A DNA stretch of 64,000 nt from Permianibacter aggregans (GCF_009756665.1 NZ_CP037953.1:1364001-1428000), one strand, 5' to 3'. Positions 1-8,786 are shown, counted from the first letter of the stretch. Notes: generated by a model from the letters alone, not told the origin. Numbers and translations are program-made.

Positions 1-987
1 TCCCGCTACCTGATTGAGCAACAACGCGAAAAAAATCACCTGAACAGCGATTTGCGCTTGTTGATTGAGGTCGTCGCCCGCGCCTGCAAAACCATCAGCG
101 TCGCGATCAACAAAGGCGAATTGGCCGGCGTGCTCGGCTCCGCTGGCACCGACAACGTGCAAGGTGAAGTGCAGAAAAAGCTCGATGTGCTGTCGAACGA
201 AATCCTGCTCGACGCCAATGAATGGGGCGGACATTTGGCCGCGATGGCCTCGGAAGAAATGGACGAGCCGCATCCGATCCCGAACCGTTTTCCGAAAGGC
301 GAATTCTTGTTGGTATTCGATCCGCTCGATGGCTCCTCGAACATTGACGTCAACATGACCGTCGGCACCATTTTCTCGGTGCTGAAATGCCCGGAAGGTG
401 TGGAGCCAAACGAACAAGCCTTTTTGCAACCCGGCGTCAAACAAGTTGCGGCCGGTTACGCGCTCTATGGTCCATCAACGATGCTGGTGTTGACCACCGG
501 CCATGGCGTCGATGCTTTCACGCTCGATCGTGAACAAGGCTCGTTTGTGCTGACACAAAAAGGCATGCGCATTCCGGAAGAAACCAAAGAATTCGCGATC
601 AACATGTCGAACATGCGCTTCTGGGAAGCGCCGATGCAACGCTACATCAACGAACTGCTTGCCGGTAAAGAAGGTCCACGCGGTAAAGACTTCAACATGC
701 GCTGGATTGCCTCGATGGTCGCTGATGTCCATCGCATCATGACGCGCGGCGGTGTGTTCTTCTATCCAATCGACAGCAAGACCAAAGACAAAGGCGGCAA
801 ACTACGTTTGATGTACGAAGCCAACCCGATGTCCATGCTCGTCGAACAAGCTGGCGGCGCTGCCACCAATGGCTTACAACGCATTCTGGAGATCAAACCG
901 GAAAAACTGCACCAGCGCGTTCCGGTCATGCTCGGTTCGAAACAGGAAATCGACTTGGTAACGAGCTATCATCTAGAGAGTCAGTGA
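1..987 (+). CDS. fbp: Fructose-1,6-bisphosphatase class I, 5' end outside window
   Basis: Cytoplasmic gluconeogenic enzyme that hydrolyses fructose-1,6-bisphosphate to fructose-6-phosphate. The frame is open from base 1 ([20 protein letters not shown]), which is typical FBPase N-terminal sequence, so the true start lies just upstream of the window and the TTG at 52 is not the start. The metal/phosphate motif [13 protein letters not shown] is at about residue 107 of the visible part, and the substrate-side [16 protein letters not shown] segment is present near the end. The visible 328 codons fit a family length of about 330-340, so little is missing. No terminator is obvious downstream. Identity is very secure. 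Confidence 0.96.
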   Translation, partial: SRYLIEQQREKNHLNSDLRLLIEVVARACKTISVAINKGELAGVLGSAGTDNVQGEVQKKLDVLSNEILLDANEWGGHLAAMASEEMDEPHPIPNRFPKGEFLLVFDPLDGSSNIDVNMTVGTIFSVLKCPEGVEPNEQAFLQPGVKQVAAGYALYGPSTMLVLTTGHGVDAFTLDREQGSFVLTQKGMRIPEETKEFAINMSNMRFWEAPMQRYINELLAGKEGPRGKDFNMRWIASMVADVHRIMTRGGVFFYPIDSKTKDKGGKLRLMYEANPMSMLVEQAGGAATNGLQRILEIKPEKLHQRVPVMLGSKQEIDLVTSYHLESQ

Positions 988-1033
988 TTACCCAAGATGA
1001 TTTTGATCTGCGCTCAGATACGGTGAAAATTTA

Positions 1034-1140
1034 TACGAATGAATGCTCACCTACAACGGCGTCTCCGGAAAAGTTTGGTAGGTCAGTAATTATCCGGGCA
1101 ATTGCCGGCGGCGAGAGTTGTGTGCGAATGAATTCACCTC
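1034..1140. repeat. Two degenerate copies of a short dispersed repeat
   Basis: The 192-bp gap between fbp and the methyltransferase gene has no gene. It holds two same-orientation related words: 1034-1054 (TACGAATGAATGCTCACCTAC) minus its last base is similar to 1122-1140 (GTGCGAATGAATTCACCTC). Both resemble GTGCGAATAAATTCGCACCTAC-type sequence at 25846-25867. This could be decayed dispersed repeats of one family or chance similarity in a short motif. Confidence 0.3.
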
Positions 1141-1179
1141 TGCAACGAACTCTCCGCCAATAATCGGGAAAACCAAATC

Positions 1180-1923
1180 ATGGAAATCACCCGCAACACC
1201 ATAAAACTCGTCAAAAGCCTGCAACAAAAAAAATTCCGCCGAGAGCACGGCCTGTTCATTGTTGAAGGCGAAAAAAGCGTACTGGAAGTCTTGGGTTCGA
1301 CAATGAAAATCGACGCCCTGTTCGGTACCGAAAGCTTCCTGCGTGTCTACGCCAATCACATTGCCAACAACGTTACTCAAGTCGCGGCGGCCAACGAAAA
1401 ACAATTAACAGAAATGGGTGCCTATGCCAGCAACAATGCCGCGCTGGCGGTCGTCGAAATTCCGGAACCGATTCCTTTTGAATTGGCTGCAGGTGAGTAC
1501 GTACTGGTACTCGATGACATCCGCGATCCAGGCAACCTCGGCACGATGATCCGCACTGCCGATTGGTTTGGTGTGCAACAAATCATTTGCTCAACCACCT
1601 GCGTCGAATGGCATAACCCGAAAGTGATCAGCGCCTCAATGGGCTCGTTCACCCGTATCGCGATGCATTACTTCGTTCTGCCGGAACTTTTTACCGCGCA
1701 TAACGACGTTCGTCGATATGGCGCTGTGCTAGATGGTGACCCGGTCCACCCCGGCACATTCGACACCAAAGGCGGATTTCTACTAATCGGCAATGAAGCA
1801 CACGGCATTTCGAAAGAAGTCGAACAAACGCTGACCGATCGCATCAGCATTCCCCGTCGTGGCGAAGCCGAAAGCCTGAACGCCGCAATCGCCTGCGGTA
1901 TATTATTAAGCCAGTTACCCTAA
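1180..1923 (+). CDS. TrmH/SpoU-family RNA 2'-O-methyltransferase
   Basis: A 247-aa SPOUT-class methyltransferase expected to methylate ribose 2'-OH in rRNA or tRNA with S-adenosylmethionine. All three family motifs are visible: motif 1 (VLDDIRDPGNLGTMIRTAD, about residues 110-128), motif 2 (LLIGNEAHGIS, about 197-207) and motif 3 (ISIPRRGEAESLNAAIA, about 217-233), which build the trefoil-knot cofactor site. The N-terminal 90 residues look like the substrate-binding domain of RlmB/TsnR-type proteins (GLFIVEGEKSVLEVL). ATG start, weak GGGA upstream. The exact target nucleotide cannot be read from sequence. pspC follows after 12 bp. Confidence 0.9.
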   Translation: MEITRNTIKLVKSLQQKKFRREHGLFIVEGEKSVLEVLGSTMKIDALFGTESFLRVYANHIANNVTQVAAANEKQLTEMGAYASNNAALAVVEIPEPIPFELAAGEYVLVLDDIRDPGNLGTMIRTADWFGVQQIICSTTCVEWHNPKVISASMGSFTRIAMHYFVLPELFTAHNDVRRYGAVLDGDPVHPGTFDTKGGFLLIGNEAHGISKEVEQTLTDRISIPRRGEAESLNAAIACGILLSQLP

Positions 1924-1935
1924 GAGAGCTGATTC

Positions 1936-2133
1936 ATGAGCGAGAAGAAACTGACCCGTTCCCGCGACAAAGTCATTGCCGGCGTCTGCGGCGGCATTGC
2001 CGAATACCTCGGCTGGAAAAAGTCGCATGTACGGATTCTGTACGTGCTGTTCTCGATTTGCAGCGCGGCATTTCCGGGCATCATTGTTTACCTGGTGCTG
2101 TGGTTCGTGATGCCGGAAGAAGGCATGCCTTAA
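1936..2133 (+). CDS. PspC-domain small membrane protein
   Basis: A 65-aa protein that is essentially one PspC domain: a basic N-terminus (KKLTRSRDKVIAGVCGGIAEYLG) followed by one or two hydrophobic segments from about residue 33 to 57 (ILYVLFSICSAAFPGIIVYL) ending in MPEE. The family is named after phage-shock protein C, an inner-membrane stress regulator, but short stand-alone PspC proteins are common and their role is mostly unknown. ATG start with a purine-rich AAGAGAG upstream. No other psp genes are present nearby. A broken second copy of the same 3' half lies at 4450-4539. Confidence 0.85.
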   Translation: MSEKKLTRSRDKVIAGVCGGIAEYLGWKKSHVRILYVLFSICSAAFPGIIVYLVLWFVMPEEGMP

Positions 2134-2399
2134 GCAGGATTGGCATAAAATACATTCGCGTTGGACGACAGCACAGACCTTTGGCTTCAACGTCCAGTTT
2201 CGCCGTGCGAATTGCAAGAAACGGTTTGCAAATTGCAATACCGCTTTTTGGTCGACTTCTCAAAATTTCCCTGCGGCCCCTAAAAACAATCAATTCTCCC
2301 GGCCAATCCCGCAAATCAGACTCTTTTTCCCGCCTGGCATACGCCTTGCTCTAGCTTGGCTGTGACAACCGTCACGGCTTTCAGGTGAGGAGCGTAGTC

Positions 2400-2597
2400 A
2401 TGAACTGGGATCGTATTGAAGGAAACTGGATTCAATTCAAGGGCAAAGCCAAGGAACAATGGGGCAAGCTGACTGATGACGAGTTGGATCAGATCGACGG
2501 TCAACGCGAGCAGTTACGCGGGAAGATCCAGGAATGTTACGGCATTGGTCGCGATGAAGCAGACCGCCAACTGAAGGAATGGACAAGACGCTTGTAA
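2400..2597 (+). CDS. CsbD-family small stress protein
   Basis: A 65-aa soluble, charged protein beginning MNWDRIEGNWIQFKGKAKEQ, the CsbD/YjbJ signature. Family members are abundant general-stress proteins without known biochemical activity. ATG at 2400 is preferred over the in-frame start at 2385 because GAGGAG lies 9-14 bp upstream and the family begins with MNWD/MNKD. Preceded by a 266-bp gap in which I see no gene; a plausible promoter-bearing region but no clear boxes. Confidence 0.88.
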   Translation: MNWDRIEGNWIQFKGKAKEQWGKLTDDELDQIDGQREQLRGKIQECYGIGRDEADRQLKEWTRRL

Positions 2598-2651
2598 TCA
2601 TTACACGTCCAATTTCCAATCATTTCGCAATCAACGTAAGGAGCAATTCTT

Positions 2652-3041
2652 ATGTCTTACTCAATCAAAGCAAGTTATTCAATCACGGCATTGTTATGCC
2701 TCGTTCTGTTCGGCTGCGACCAACCCGTCGGCCAACAAGGCGGTGATTCACCATACGATTTTGCCATGGCGCAAGCCGAAGAGCAATTCCAGGCGGCCAA
2801 AGATCGTTGCGACAATTTAAGCCACGATCAGAAAGATATCTGCCTCGAAAATGCGCAAGCAAAGTTTCAACGAGACAAGGAAAATGCCAACGCTATGAAC
2901 ACTGCTCGCAATCCTCGTATCACGGCCACTTCGCCTCAGCGTCACGCTGAATACGAAGCCGCACTCAAGGAATGCGAGCGCCTATCGGGCGACTCGTATC
3001 AGGAATGTATTGACCGCGTGAAAGAGGATATTCAGCTATAG
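2652..3041 (+). CDS. Small predicted lipoprotein, unknown function
   Basis: A 129-aa protein with an N-terminal signal peptide ending in a lipobox (LVLFGC, Cys at about residue 22), so probably a lipid-anchored envelope protein. The mature part is polar, rich in Gln, Glu, Lys and Asp, likely helical, with three further Cys (RCDNLSHDQKDIC and LKECERLSGDSYQEC) arranged as two similar C-x(8-11)-C units. These could form disulfides. ATG with a good AAGGAG 8 bp upstream. No recognised domain; sits in a run of small stress-type genes just before the IS256 insertion. Confidence 0.75.
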   Translation: MSYSIKASYSITALLCLVLFGCDQPVGQQGGDSPYDFAMAQAEEQFQAAKDRCDNLSHDQKDICLENAQAKFQRDKENANAMNTARNPRITATSPQRHAEYEAALKECERLSGDSYQECIDRVKEDIQL

Positions 3042-3090
3042 CCATAATCCAATTGAATGGCGTGCACGGATAGCTGAACGGCCATGGATG

Positions 3091-4401
3091 GGACCGTTTT
3101 GATTTTTGTGTAACTGGCTTCATCATATCCTCAATAGGAGAGCATTATGAAGCCAGAAAAACCTGTCAGCACCCATACCACACTTGATGAATTATTAGAC
3201 CGTTGCAAATCAACCGAAGACTTCCAGGCACTAACCAAAGTGTTGTTCAAGCAGGTCGCGGAGCGGGCGCTGAAGGCCGAAATGGAACAGCATCTGGGTT
3301 ATGACAAACACGCCGTCAAAGGTCGCAACTCCGGTAATTCACGTAACGGCCGATCGACCAAGCAAGTGCAAACCGAGCATGGCCCACTGGATATCGAAGT
3401 CCCACGTGACCGGAATGCCGAGTTTGAACCTCGGTTTATCGGCAAGCATCAACGACGCGTTGGCAGCATAACGGACGCCATCGTGCGACTCTACTCTTAC
3501 GGCATGAGTCAGCGTGACATTCACGACTACCTGCAAGAAACCTACGGCAACGCGGTGTCACCGGCGCTGATAAGCCAGGTGACCGAACAGGTTATGGATG
3601 AAGTACAACAATGGCAGAAGCGACCACTCGATTCGACTTATGCGATTGTCTATCTCGATGCCTTGGTGACGAAGTCGCGGCAGGATGGCATGGTCGGCAA
3701 TCGCTCCGTGTATGTAGCGCTGGGCATCAACATGCGCGGTGAGAAAGAGATTTTAGGGTTATGGTTGGCCAGCAGTGAAGGCGCCAAGTTCTGGTTAAGC
3801 GTTATCAATGAACTGAAAAATCGCGGCGTCAATGACGTATTGATTGCTTGTGTCGATGGCCTTAAAGGCTTCTCGGAAGCGATTAATGCGGTCTACCCGC
3901 AGACCCATGTGCAGCAATGCATCGTCCATCAAGTGCGTCACTCGCTGCACTTCGTCCCTTGGAAAGAGCGTAAGGCCGTGGCGGCCGATTTACGGTTGAT
4001 TTATCGAGCGGCAACGGAAAGCGAAGCACAGCGGGCGCTGGCTGAATTTGAACAGAACTGGGGCGGGAAGTATCCGCATATTGGGCCGAGCTGGCGTAAC
4101 AACTGGACACGGTTGACGGTGTTCTTTGATTATCCGCCGGAAATACGGAAAATCATCTACACGACCAACGCGATTGAATCACTCAACGCCAGCTTGCAGA
4201 AAGTGTTGAAGCCCAAGAAAGCCTTCCCGAATGACGAGGCAATCTTGAAGGTGTTGTACTTAACCTTGCATCGGATCGCGGAAAAGTGGACGATGCCGGT
4301 ACACGATTGGAAAGCCGCACTGAATCAGTTGTTGATCGTGTTCGGCGAAGACCGCGTGAAGGTGTAAATCCGCCAGTTACACAAAATTCTGGACAGTCTC
4401 C
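3091..4401 (+). mobile_element. IS256-family insertion sequence, intact, with 8-bp target duplication
   Basis: A 1311-bp element. Left end GGACCGTTTTGATTTTTGTG and right end (reverse complement GGAGACTGTCCAGAATTTTG) share an imperfect terminal inverted repeat that includes TTTTGTGTAACTGGC. The 8-bp CATGGATG is repeated at 3083-3090 and 4402-4409, matching the 8-9 bp duplication known for IS256 elements. The single transposase gene is intact. An unbroken target duplication suggests a fairly recent insertion between the lipoprotein gene and the pspC remnant. Confidence 0.92.
3147..4367 (+). CDS. IS256-family (Mutator-type) transposase
   Basis: A 406-aa DDE transposase that cuts and moves the surrounding element. 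Typical family landmarks: N-terminal HLGYDKHAVKGRNSGNSRNG, the HTH-like SYGMSQRDIHDYLQETYG, first catalytic Asp region IVYLDALVTK, second Asp in VLIACVDGLKGFSEAI followed by VQQCIVHQVRHSL, and the conserved YTTNAIESLNASLQKVLK near the C-terminus with the Glu. Length equals the family norm. ATG with AGGAG 7 bp upstream. No frame breaks, so probably active. Confidence 0.95.
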   Translation: MKPEKPVSTHTTLDELLDRCKSTEDFQALTKVLFKQVAERALKAEMEQHLGYDKHAVKGRNSGNSRNGRSTKQVQTEHGPLDIEVPRDRNAEFEPRFIGKHQRRVGSITDAIVRLYSYGMSQRDIHDYLQETYGNAVSPALISQVTEQVMDEVQQWQKRPLDSTYAIVYLDALVTKSRQDGMVGNRSVYVALGINMRGEKEILGLWLASSEGAKFWLSVINELKNRGVNDVLIACVDGLKGFSEAINAVYPQTHVQQCIVHQVRHSLHFVPWKERKAVAADLRLIYRAATESEAQRALAEFEQNWGGKYPHIGPSWRNNWTRLTVFFDYPPEIRKIIYTTNAIESLNASLQKVLKPKKAFPNDEAILKVLYLTLHRIAEKWTMPVHDWKAALNQLLIVFGEDRVKV

Positions 4402-4449
4402 CATGGATGGCTTTCGCTTTTTAGCTTCGTCATTGCCTCCAGTACCTAC

Positions 4450-4539
4450 AGCACTGTTCTCGATTTGTAGCGCTGTCTTTCCCGCATCATCGCTTATCTG
4501 GTGCTGTGATTTGTCATGCCGGAAGAAGGCGTGCCGTAA
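4450..4539 (+). pseudogene. Remnant of a second pspC gene
   Basis: This stretch matches the 3' half of the pspC gene at 1936-2133: CTGTTCTCGATTTG, then CTTATCTGGTGCTG and ATGCCGGAAGAAGGC recur in order and end at TAA. Aligned to the intact gene it needs a one-base indel near CCCGCATC and has TGA where the intact gene has the TGG codon for Trp. The 5' half is absent; the IS256 element ends 40 bp before. A duplicated copy has therefore decayed. Confidence 0.75.
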
Positions 4540-4572
4540 ACAATGGCCAAGGATGCTCCGAAGATTACACAG

Positions 4573-4983
4573 CTAATCTCTCTCCAGAAGTATATCTTTG
4601 AGTAAATCGCCGTTGTATCCCATAATTAGGTTTTTTCTAGTTACAATAACAGGAACTTCGGAGACCCCAAGTTTATTGAACTCTTCTCGAGCCTCGTCAG
4701 AATATTCTATATTTTTTTCCCAGTAATTAATTCGATTTTCAGTGAGCCACTCTTTTGATGCTTTACACGCAGCACACCAGTCAACTGTGTAAACAATAAC
4801 CCTGACCTTGTTAGGCGCCCCATCAAAAAGTCTTGTCATATCCGAGTTAGTGACAGAGATATTATTGTCCGTGCCAAAAAATCCACCTTCAATAAAGCTT
4901 TTTGTAAGAACAACGCTTAAAGCATAGAGGCAGACACCACATAAGATCGTGGTAATGATGTTTTTTTTGAATATAGTCATCAT
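4573..4983 (-). CDS. Membrane-anchored thioredoxin/glutaredoxin-like protein
   Basis: A 136-aa protein with one N-terminal transmembrane segment (about residues 9-27) and a C-terminal thioredoxin-fold domain expected in the periplasm. Visible redox features: CxxC in VDWCAACK (Cys70, Cys73), glutaredoxin-like spacing, and a cis-proline loop VSEVPVIV about 38 residues later. It could reduce or oxidise disulfides in neighbouring Cys-bearing proteins. Last of three same-strand genes; 11 bp after the 209-aa gene, so probably co-transcribed. The trio is visibly AT-richer than its flanks, suggesting transfer. Substrate is unknown. Confidence 0.75.
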   Translation of the reverse strand: MMTIFKKNIITTILCGVCLYALSVVLTKSFIEGGFFGTDNNISVTNSDMTRLFDGAPNKVRVIVYTVDWCAACKASKEWLTENRINYWEKNIEYSDEAREEFNKLGVSEVPVIVTRKNLIMGYNGDLLKDILLERD

Positions 4984-4994
4984 GAGGTTTTCCC

Positions 4995-5624
4995 CTAATC
5001 AAACACGAGATCAGATTTACTTTTATCAGCATTTGCAATAACTCTTAACTCCACATAGCCAAATCTATCTCGTTGCTCACTAACTATTCTTGCACCGACT
5101 GGAAGCGCTCCAACTTTTTCTTTTAGCCTCTCCCGGTCTTTCTCTTGCCCCATTGAAATCAGGACAGCACATACACCTTTTCCACACGCGACATCTCCCT
5201 GAGAGGGAATTTCGGCAGTAATATTTGCCAGTTCGCGCGCCAATTCCCCTTGTAGAATTTGCTCGTGCTCTGAAGAGTTATCTCTCAAAGAGTCAACAAA
5301 ATCCTGAAACTTATCCGCTCGAATGCTCCTTTCAGCGGATGAGCGAACAAGTAATCCTCCAGGTGAAATCAAATCGGCATTATTGCTTAATGTGTCATCC
5401 TGTTCAGCTCCAAAACCTTCACTGAGCTGAACATTTTCATCATTTTCTTCAAATCGTTCTTCTTTCTTTTCAACCACTATGTCACGCCCCTCTGCATCCG
5501 AATGAGCAAGGAACTTCTGCTCCATGCGCTCATCACTTTCTTTATGAGTTGGCGAGAAAAAATATGTAATTACTAACGAAAATGCCACAGCGGCGCTGGC
5601 GAAAACTAAAGCTATCTTCTTCAT
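4995..5624 (-). CDS. Exported or membrane-anchored protein of unknown function
   Basis: A 209-aa protein with an N-terminal hydrophobic stretch (about residues 4-22, KIALVFASAAVAFSLVITYF) serving as signal anchor or uncleaved signal. The next 100 residues are acidic and probably disordered; the C-terminal 80 residues look folded and contain the only two Cys, as CGKGVC. That CxxxxC pair next to a thioredoxin-like gene suggests a redox partner, but this is inference. No family recognised. ATG start, weak ribosome-binding site. Confidence 0.65.
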   Translation of the reverse strand: MKKIALVFASAAVAFSLVITYFFSPTHKESDERMEQKFLAHSDAEGRDIVVEKKEERFEENDENVQLSEGFGAEQDDTLSNNADLISPGGLLVRSSAERSIRADKFQDFVDSLRDNSSEHEQILQGELARELANITAEIPSQGDVACGKGVCAVLISMGQEKDRERLKEKVGALPVGARIVSEQRDRFGYVELRVIANADKSKSDLVFD

Positions 5625-5656
5625 AAGTTCGAATCCAAAACATCTACATACAAAGA

Positions 5657-5678
5657 ATGCGCCCTAAACCGGGCGCAT
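5657..5678 (-). terminator. Hairpin after the Cys-peptide gene
   Basis: ATGCGCCC and GGGCGCAT form a perfect 8-bp stem around a 6-base loop, 6 bases past the stop of the 59-aa gene on the minus strand. Only a short TCTTTG follows, so it may be a weak terminator or attenuator between the first and second genes of the trio rather than a full stop. Confidence 0.45.
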
Positions 5679-5684
5679 CGCGTA

Positions 5685-5864
5685 TTATCTTTCTTGAGTG
5701 ATCGTGCACTCAACTTGTCCTCCCCCTGTGCACGTAATAATCGTCTTCCCATCCTTAAATTCCACCACCATACTACCCGTGGTGCATTTACATGTCATAC
5801 CTGCCGTTGCAACGCCAGTGGCTATACCCATAGCCAAAATTGCCAAAAATCCAAGTTTTCTCAT
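5685..5864 (-). CDS. 59-aa secreted Cys-containing peptide
   Basis: A small gene read directly on the minus strand: MRKLGFLAILAMGIATGVAT then AGMTCKCTTGSMVVEFKDGK and ITCTGGGQVECTITQER. The first 22 residues form a clear signal peptide with a likely cleavage after ATA or TAG. The mature part of about 37 residues has four Cys (25, 27, 45, 53), enough for two disulfides. ATG start; GAGAA just upstream as ribosome-binding site. It leads the AT-rich trio with the Cys-pair protein and the membrane thioredoxin-like protein. Function unknown; could be a small structural, bacteriocin-like or regulatory peptide. Confidence 0.6.
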   Translation of the reverse strand: MRKLGFLAILAMGIATGVATAGMTCKCTTGSMVVEFKDGKTIITCTGGGQVECTITQER

Positions 5865-6035
5865 TTCTCAACATCCTCATATTGTTCAACGCACTTCAAA
5901 ATTTTAGATGGCGACTGGATGCTAGTTGATACGTCAATACTTTTCAGTATCAGTTTGTACCGCCTTTGTATCAATTCGTAGCTTTTTTGAGCGCTCTATT
6001 AAATATTGAATTTATAGACAGCGGTTTGAAGCACA

Positions 6036-7424
6036 TCAGATACTCAACAACAAATAATTCCGCTCCCAGGAACTGACCACCCGATTATAGGTATTCATCT
6101 CCAGGTTCTTCACTTCGATAAACGCATCAACAAAGCGATCGCTCAACATGCTGCGTAGCGGTAAACAGGCATCGAGCTTACTCAGCGCTTCGGTCAAATG
6201 ACGTGGCAAGGTAAACGCCAGTTCATGGGCATCGCCGGTGGTCATCGGGCCCGGTTGGCGCTGTTCGGTCAGGCCAATCAAGCCGCAAGCCAGCGTCGCC
6301 GCAAACGCGATATACGGATTGCTGTCAGCACCACCAATGCGGTTTTCAACTCGGCGGGCGTGGCGGCTGGAATCGGGTACACGCAAGCCGCAGGTGCGGT
6401 TGTCGCGGCCCCAATGCAGGTTGATGGGCGCATCGCTTTCCAGGCGCATTCTGCGGAATGAGTTAACGTTCGGACAGAATAATGCGGTGGCGTGTTCAAC
6501 ATAGTGTTGCAGGCCGGCGATGTAGTGCATCAGCAGTTCGGTGTCATCGCCGCTGTCGTTGGCGAAAATATTTATACCGCGCTGTTTATCGACAATCGAC
6601 TGGTGAATATGCATCGCCGAACCTGGTTCGGATTCGTGCGGCTGGGCCATGAACGTCGCGTACATGTCGTACTTTTGCGCGGCTTTACGGACTACACGTT
6701 TGAACATGAATACCTGATCGGCAATGGCCAGCGGGTCGCCATGTTTGAAGTTGATTTCGAGTTGTGCCGGCCCTGCTTCGTGGGCGACGGTGCCGATGTT
6801 GATACCGCAGGCATCGCAGTAGTCGTAAATCAAATTGACGACCGGATCGTATTCGTTTGAAGCTTCAATACCATAAGCCTGACGACCCGCTTCTTTGCGG
6901 CCGGATAAGCCGGTTGGAACATTCAATGGCAGATCCGGATCGGTGTTTTTTTCAACCAGATAAAACTCCAGCTCCGGCGCGACCACCGGCTTCCAGTTGC
7001 GCTCGCTATAGTTAGCCAGAATGCGCTTCAGCACTGAACGCGGCGCGAATGGCACCAGCTCACGCTGTTTATTGAACGCATCGCAGATGATTTGCGCGGT
7101 CGGCACCTCATACCACGGCACGATTCGCACCGTTGCCGGATCCGGCACCATGTAGATATCCAGATCCACGCCCGCAGCAACTTTGCTGTGACTGTCGCTG
7201 TCGCCAGTCACGCCTTGAATCAGCGCGTGTTCCGGCAAGCGCAGGCCATCACCATCGAGGCTTTCAATAAATTCGCCGCGCGGGACGATTTTGCCACGCA
7301 TGACGCCGTTGATATCCGGCACCAGGCATTCGACTTCGTCGATGCGCAATTCGCGCAGCCAGTCGATCAGCTCAGCATTGTTATGGATGGTCGGCGGGGT
7401 CAGGTGTATGGCATCCAGGCTCAT
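6036..7424 (-). CDS. Glutamine-synthetase-family enzyme, gamma-glutamylpolyamine synthetase type
   Basis: A 462-aa class-I glutamine synthetase homologue resembling PuuA/GlnA-like enzymes that ligate glutamate to putrescine or other amines with ATP. Seen: N-terminal beta-grasp (VECLVPDINGVMRGKIVPRG), ATP/Glu-binding APELEFYL, VAHEAGPAQLEINF, MAQPHESEPGSAMHIHQS, the NSFRRM and RVPDSSRHARRVENRIGGAD segments. The KP-adenylylation Tyr region of true GlnA is not evident. Polyamine catabolism genes are not adjacent, so the substrate is inferred from family resemblance only. Stand-alone gene; ATG start. Confidence 0.85.
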   Translation of the reverse strand: MSLDAIHLTPPTIHNNAELIDWLRELRIDEVECLVPDINGVMRGKIVPRGEFIESLDGDGLRLPEHALIQGVTGDSDSHSKVAAGVDLDIYMVPDPATVRIVPWYEVPTAQIICDAFNKQRELVPFAPRSVLKRILANYSERNWKPVVAPELEFYLVEKNTDPDLPLNVPTGLSGRKEAGRQAYGIEASNEYDPVVNLIYDYCDACGINIGTVAHEAGPAQLEINFKHGDPLAIADQVFMFKRVVRKAAQKYDMYATFMAQPHESEPGSAMHIHQSIVDKQRGINIFANDSGDDTELLMHYIAGLQHYVEHATALFCPNVNSFRRMRLESDAPINLHWGRDNRTCGLRVPDSSRHARRVENRIGGADSNPYIAFAATLACGLIGLTEQRQPGPMTTGDAHELAFTLPRHLTEALSKLDACLPLRSMLSDRFVDAFIEVKNLEMNTYNRVVSSWERNYLLLSI

Positions 7425-7518
7425 AAGCGGCGTTTAGGATAATAGACGGATGTCAGTCACTTTAGCGCCAGAAACGGCGGATAGCTATCCACCCGCATCA
7501 AAATCCTCAACAGCTTGC

Positions 7519-8721
7519 TCAGGGCGCCGCGAGCATCGCCGGAATGAGGTCTTGCTCCAGAATTTGACGGACGCTGCGTTGCTCGCGCTGCTCATCGGTA
7601 TAAGCGCTGCCGTTAAAGGCGATGACCGCGTTCAGTTCCGGCAACACGAAAATATGTTGGCCGCCAAAACCATCGGCGTAATAACTTTGGTAAGCGCGAC
7701 CATTTGCCGTGAATGTCGTCATCCACCACTGATAGCCATAACCGAAATTCGGCTCGGTTACCCGCTGTTCGGTGGCTTTTGCCACCCAAGCGCTGGAAAC
7801 AATTTGCTGGCCGTTCCAAACGCCGTCATCGAGAAAGAGTTGGCCAAGTTTGGCCATATCGCGAATGCTGAGATACAACGCTGCGCCCATATGGATTTGC
7901 CCTTCGGTCATCCAGGCGTCGTAGGTTTGAATTTGCAGCGGTTGAAACAAATTCTGCTCCATGAACGCGGCAATGCTTTGGCCACTGGCGCGACGAACAA
8001 TGTCGCCGAGCATGTAGGAAACGCCGGTGGAATAAGCGAATGTCGTGCCAGGTACGCTGACCATCGGCCGGTCGAGCAGAAATTTCGTTGGATCGGGTGA
8101 GTTGATCATCTGCTCATGGACATTGCGCGCATCGAGGTAGGGAATCGTCCACTCATCCCACAAGTAACCGCTTTGCATCGTCAGCCAGTTATCGAGCGTG
8201 ATACTGGCTTTCTCCGCCGTCCAGTTCGCTATCGGCTGCTTGTCCCAGTAATAGTCATGCACATTCAGATCAACAGACGGCAAATAGCCTTTGTCGATGG
8301 CAATGCCGACCAAGGTTGAGGCATAGCTCTTCGTCACTGAGTTCAGCACATGCAGATTGACATCGCGATTGCCGGCCCAGTTATCGGTGAAGTCGAACTG
8401 AGTGCGGAAGCGCTTTTCAAACACCAGTTTGCCGTTACGGGCGATGAGTAAAGCGTCGATGTAGCGATACTTGATTTGGTTTTGCAGAATGCGATTGATG
8501 GTAGTTTCAACCATCGCTTGATTGATACCAACTTCCGACAGCGAGCCAACCTGCCAACCATCACCGATGGCGCTTGGCGTCTGATAAACATACTGGACCG
8601 GCTCAGGCGGCGGATTCGAAGAGTTGCTACCACCACCGCAAGATGCACTCAAGAGCACCAGCAAAACAAACATTACGATTCTGGTTGCTGGAGCAAGTAC
8701 CACGTTCGCGATGAAACTCAT
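7519..8721 (-). CDS. Serine beta-lactamase-family hydrolase, lipoprotein
   Basis: A 400-aa protein of the class C beta-lactamase / esterase superfamily. The N-terminus carries a signal with lipobox LLSASC (Cys28) followed by GGGSNSS, so it is likely lipid-anchored. Catalytic SxxK is visible as SVTK in LNSVTKSYAST, the Tyr motif as FAYSTGVSY, and the third-box region as YADGFGGQHIFVLPEL. Such proteins may be esterases, amide hydrolases (6-aminohexanoate-dimer type) or peptidases; true beta-lactamase activity is unlikely. A shorter start at the Met before FVLLVLLSASC is possible. Converging with nothing; 94 bp from the upstream synthetase gene start. Confidence 0.82.
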   Translation of the reverse strand: MSFIANVVLAPATRIVMFVLLVLLSASCGGGSNSSNPPPEPVQYVYQTPSAIGDGWQVGSLSEVGINQAMVETTINRILQNQIKYRYIDALLIARNGKLVFEKRFRTQFDFTDNWAGNRDVNLHVLNSVTKSYASTLVGIAIDKGYLPSVDLNVHDYYWDKQPIANWTAEKASITLDNWLTMQSGYLWDEWTIPYLDARNVHEQMINSPDPTKFLLDRPMVSVPGTTFAYSTGVSYMLGDIVRRASGQSIAAFMEQNLFQPLQIQTYDAWMTEGQIHMGAALYLSIRDMAKLGQLFLDDGVWNGQQIVSSAWVAKATEQRVTEPNFGYGYQWWMTTFTANGRAYQSYYADGFGGQHIFVLPELNAVIAFNGSAYTDEQREQRSVRQILEQDLIPAMLAAP

Positions 8722-8786
8722 GAAGCGCTTACCGTCGATTCCATCTGGAATAACGGTATAGCACGAAAACCCACCGTTTCAGTGTG

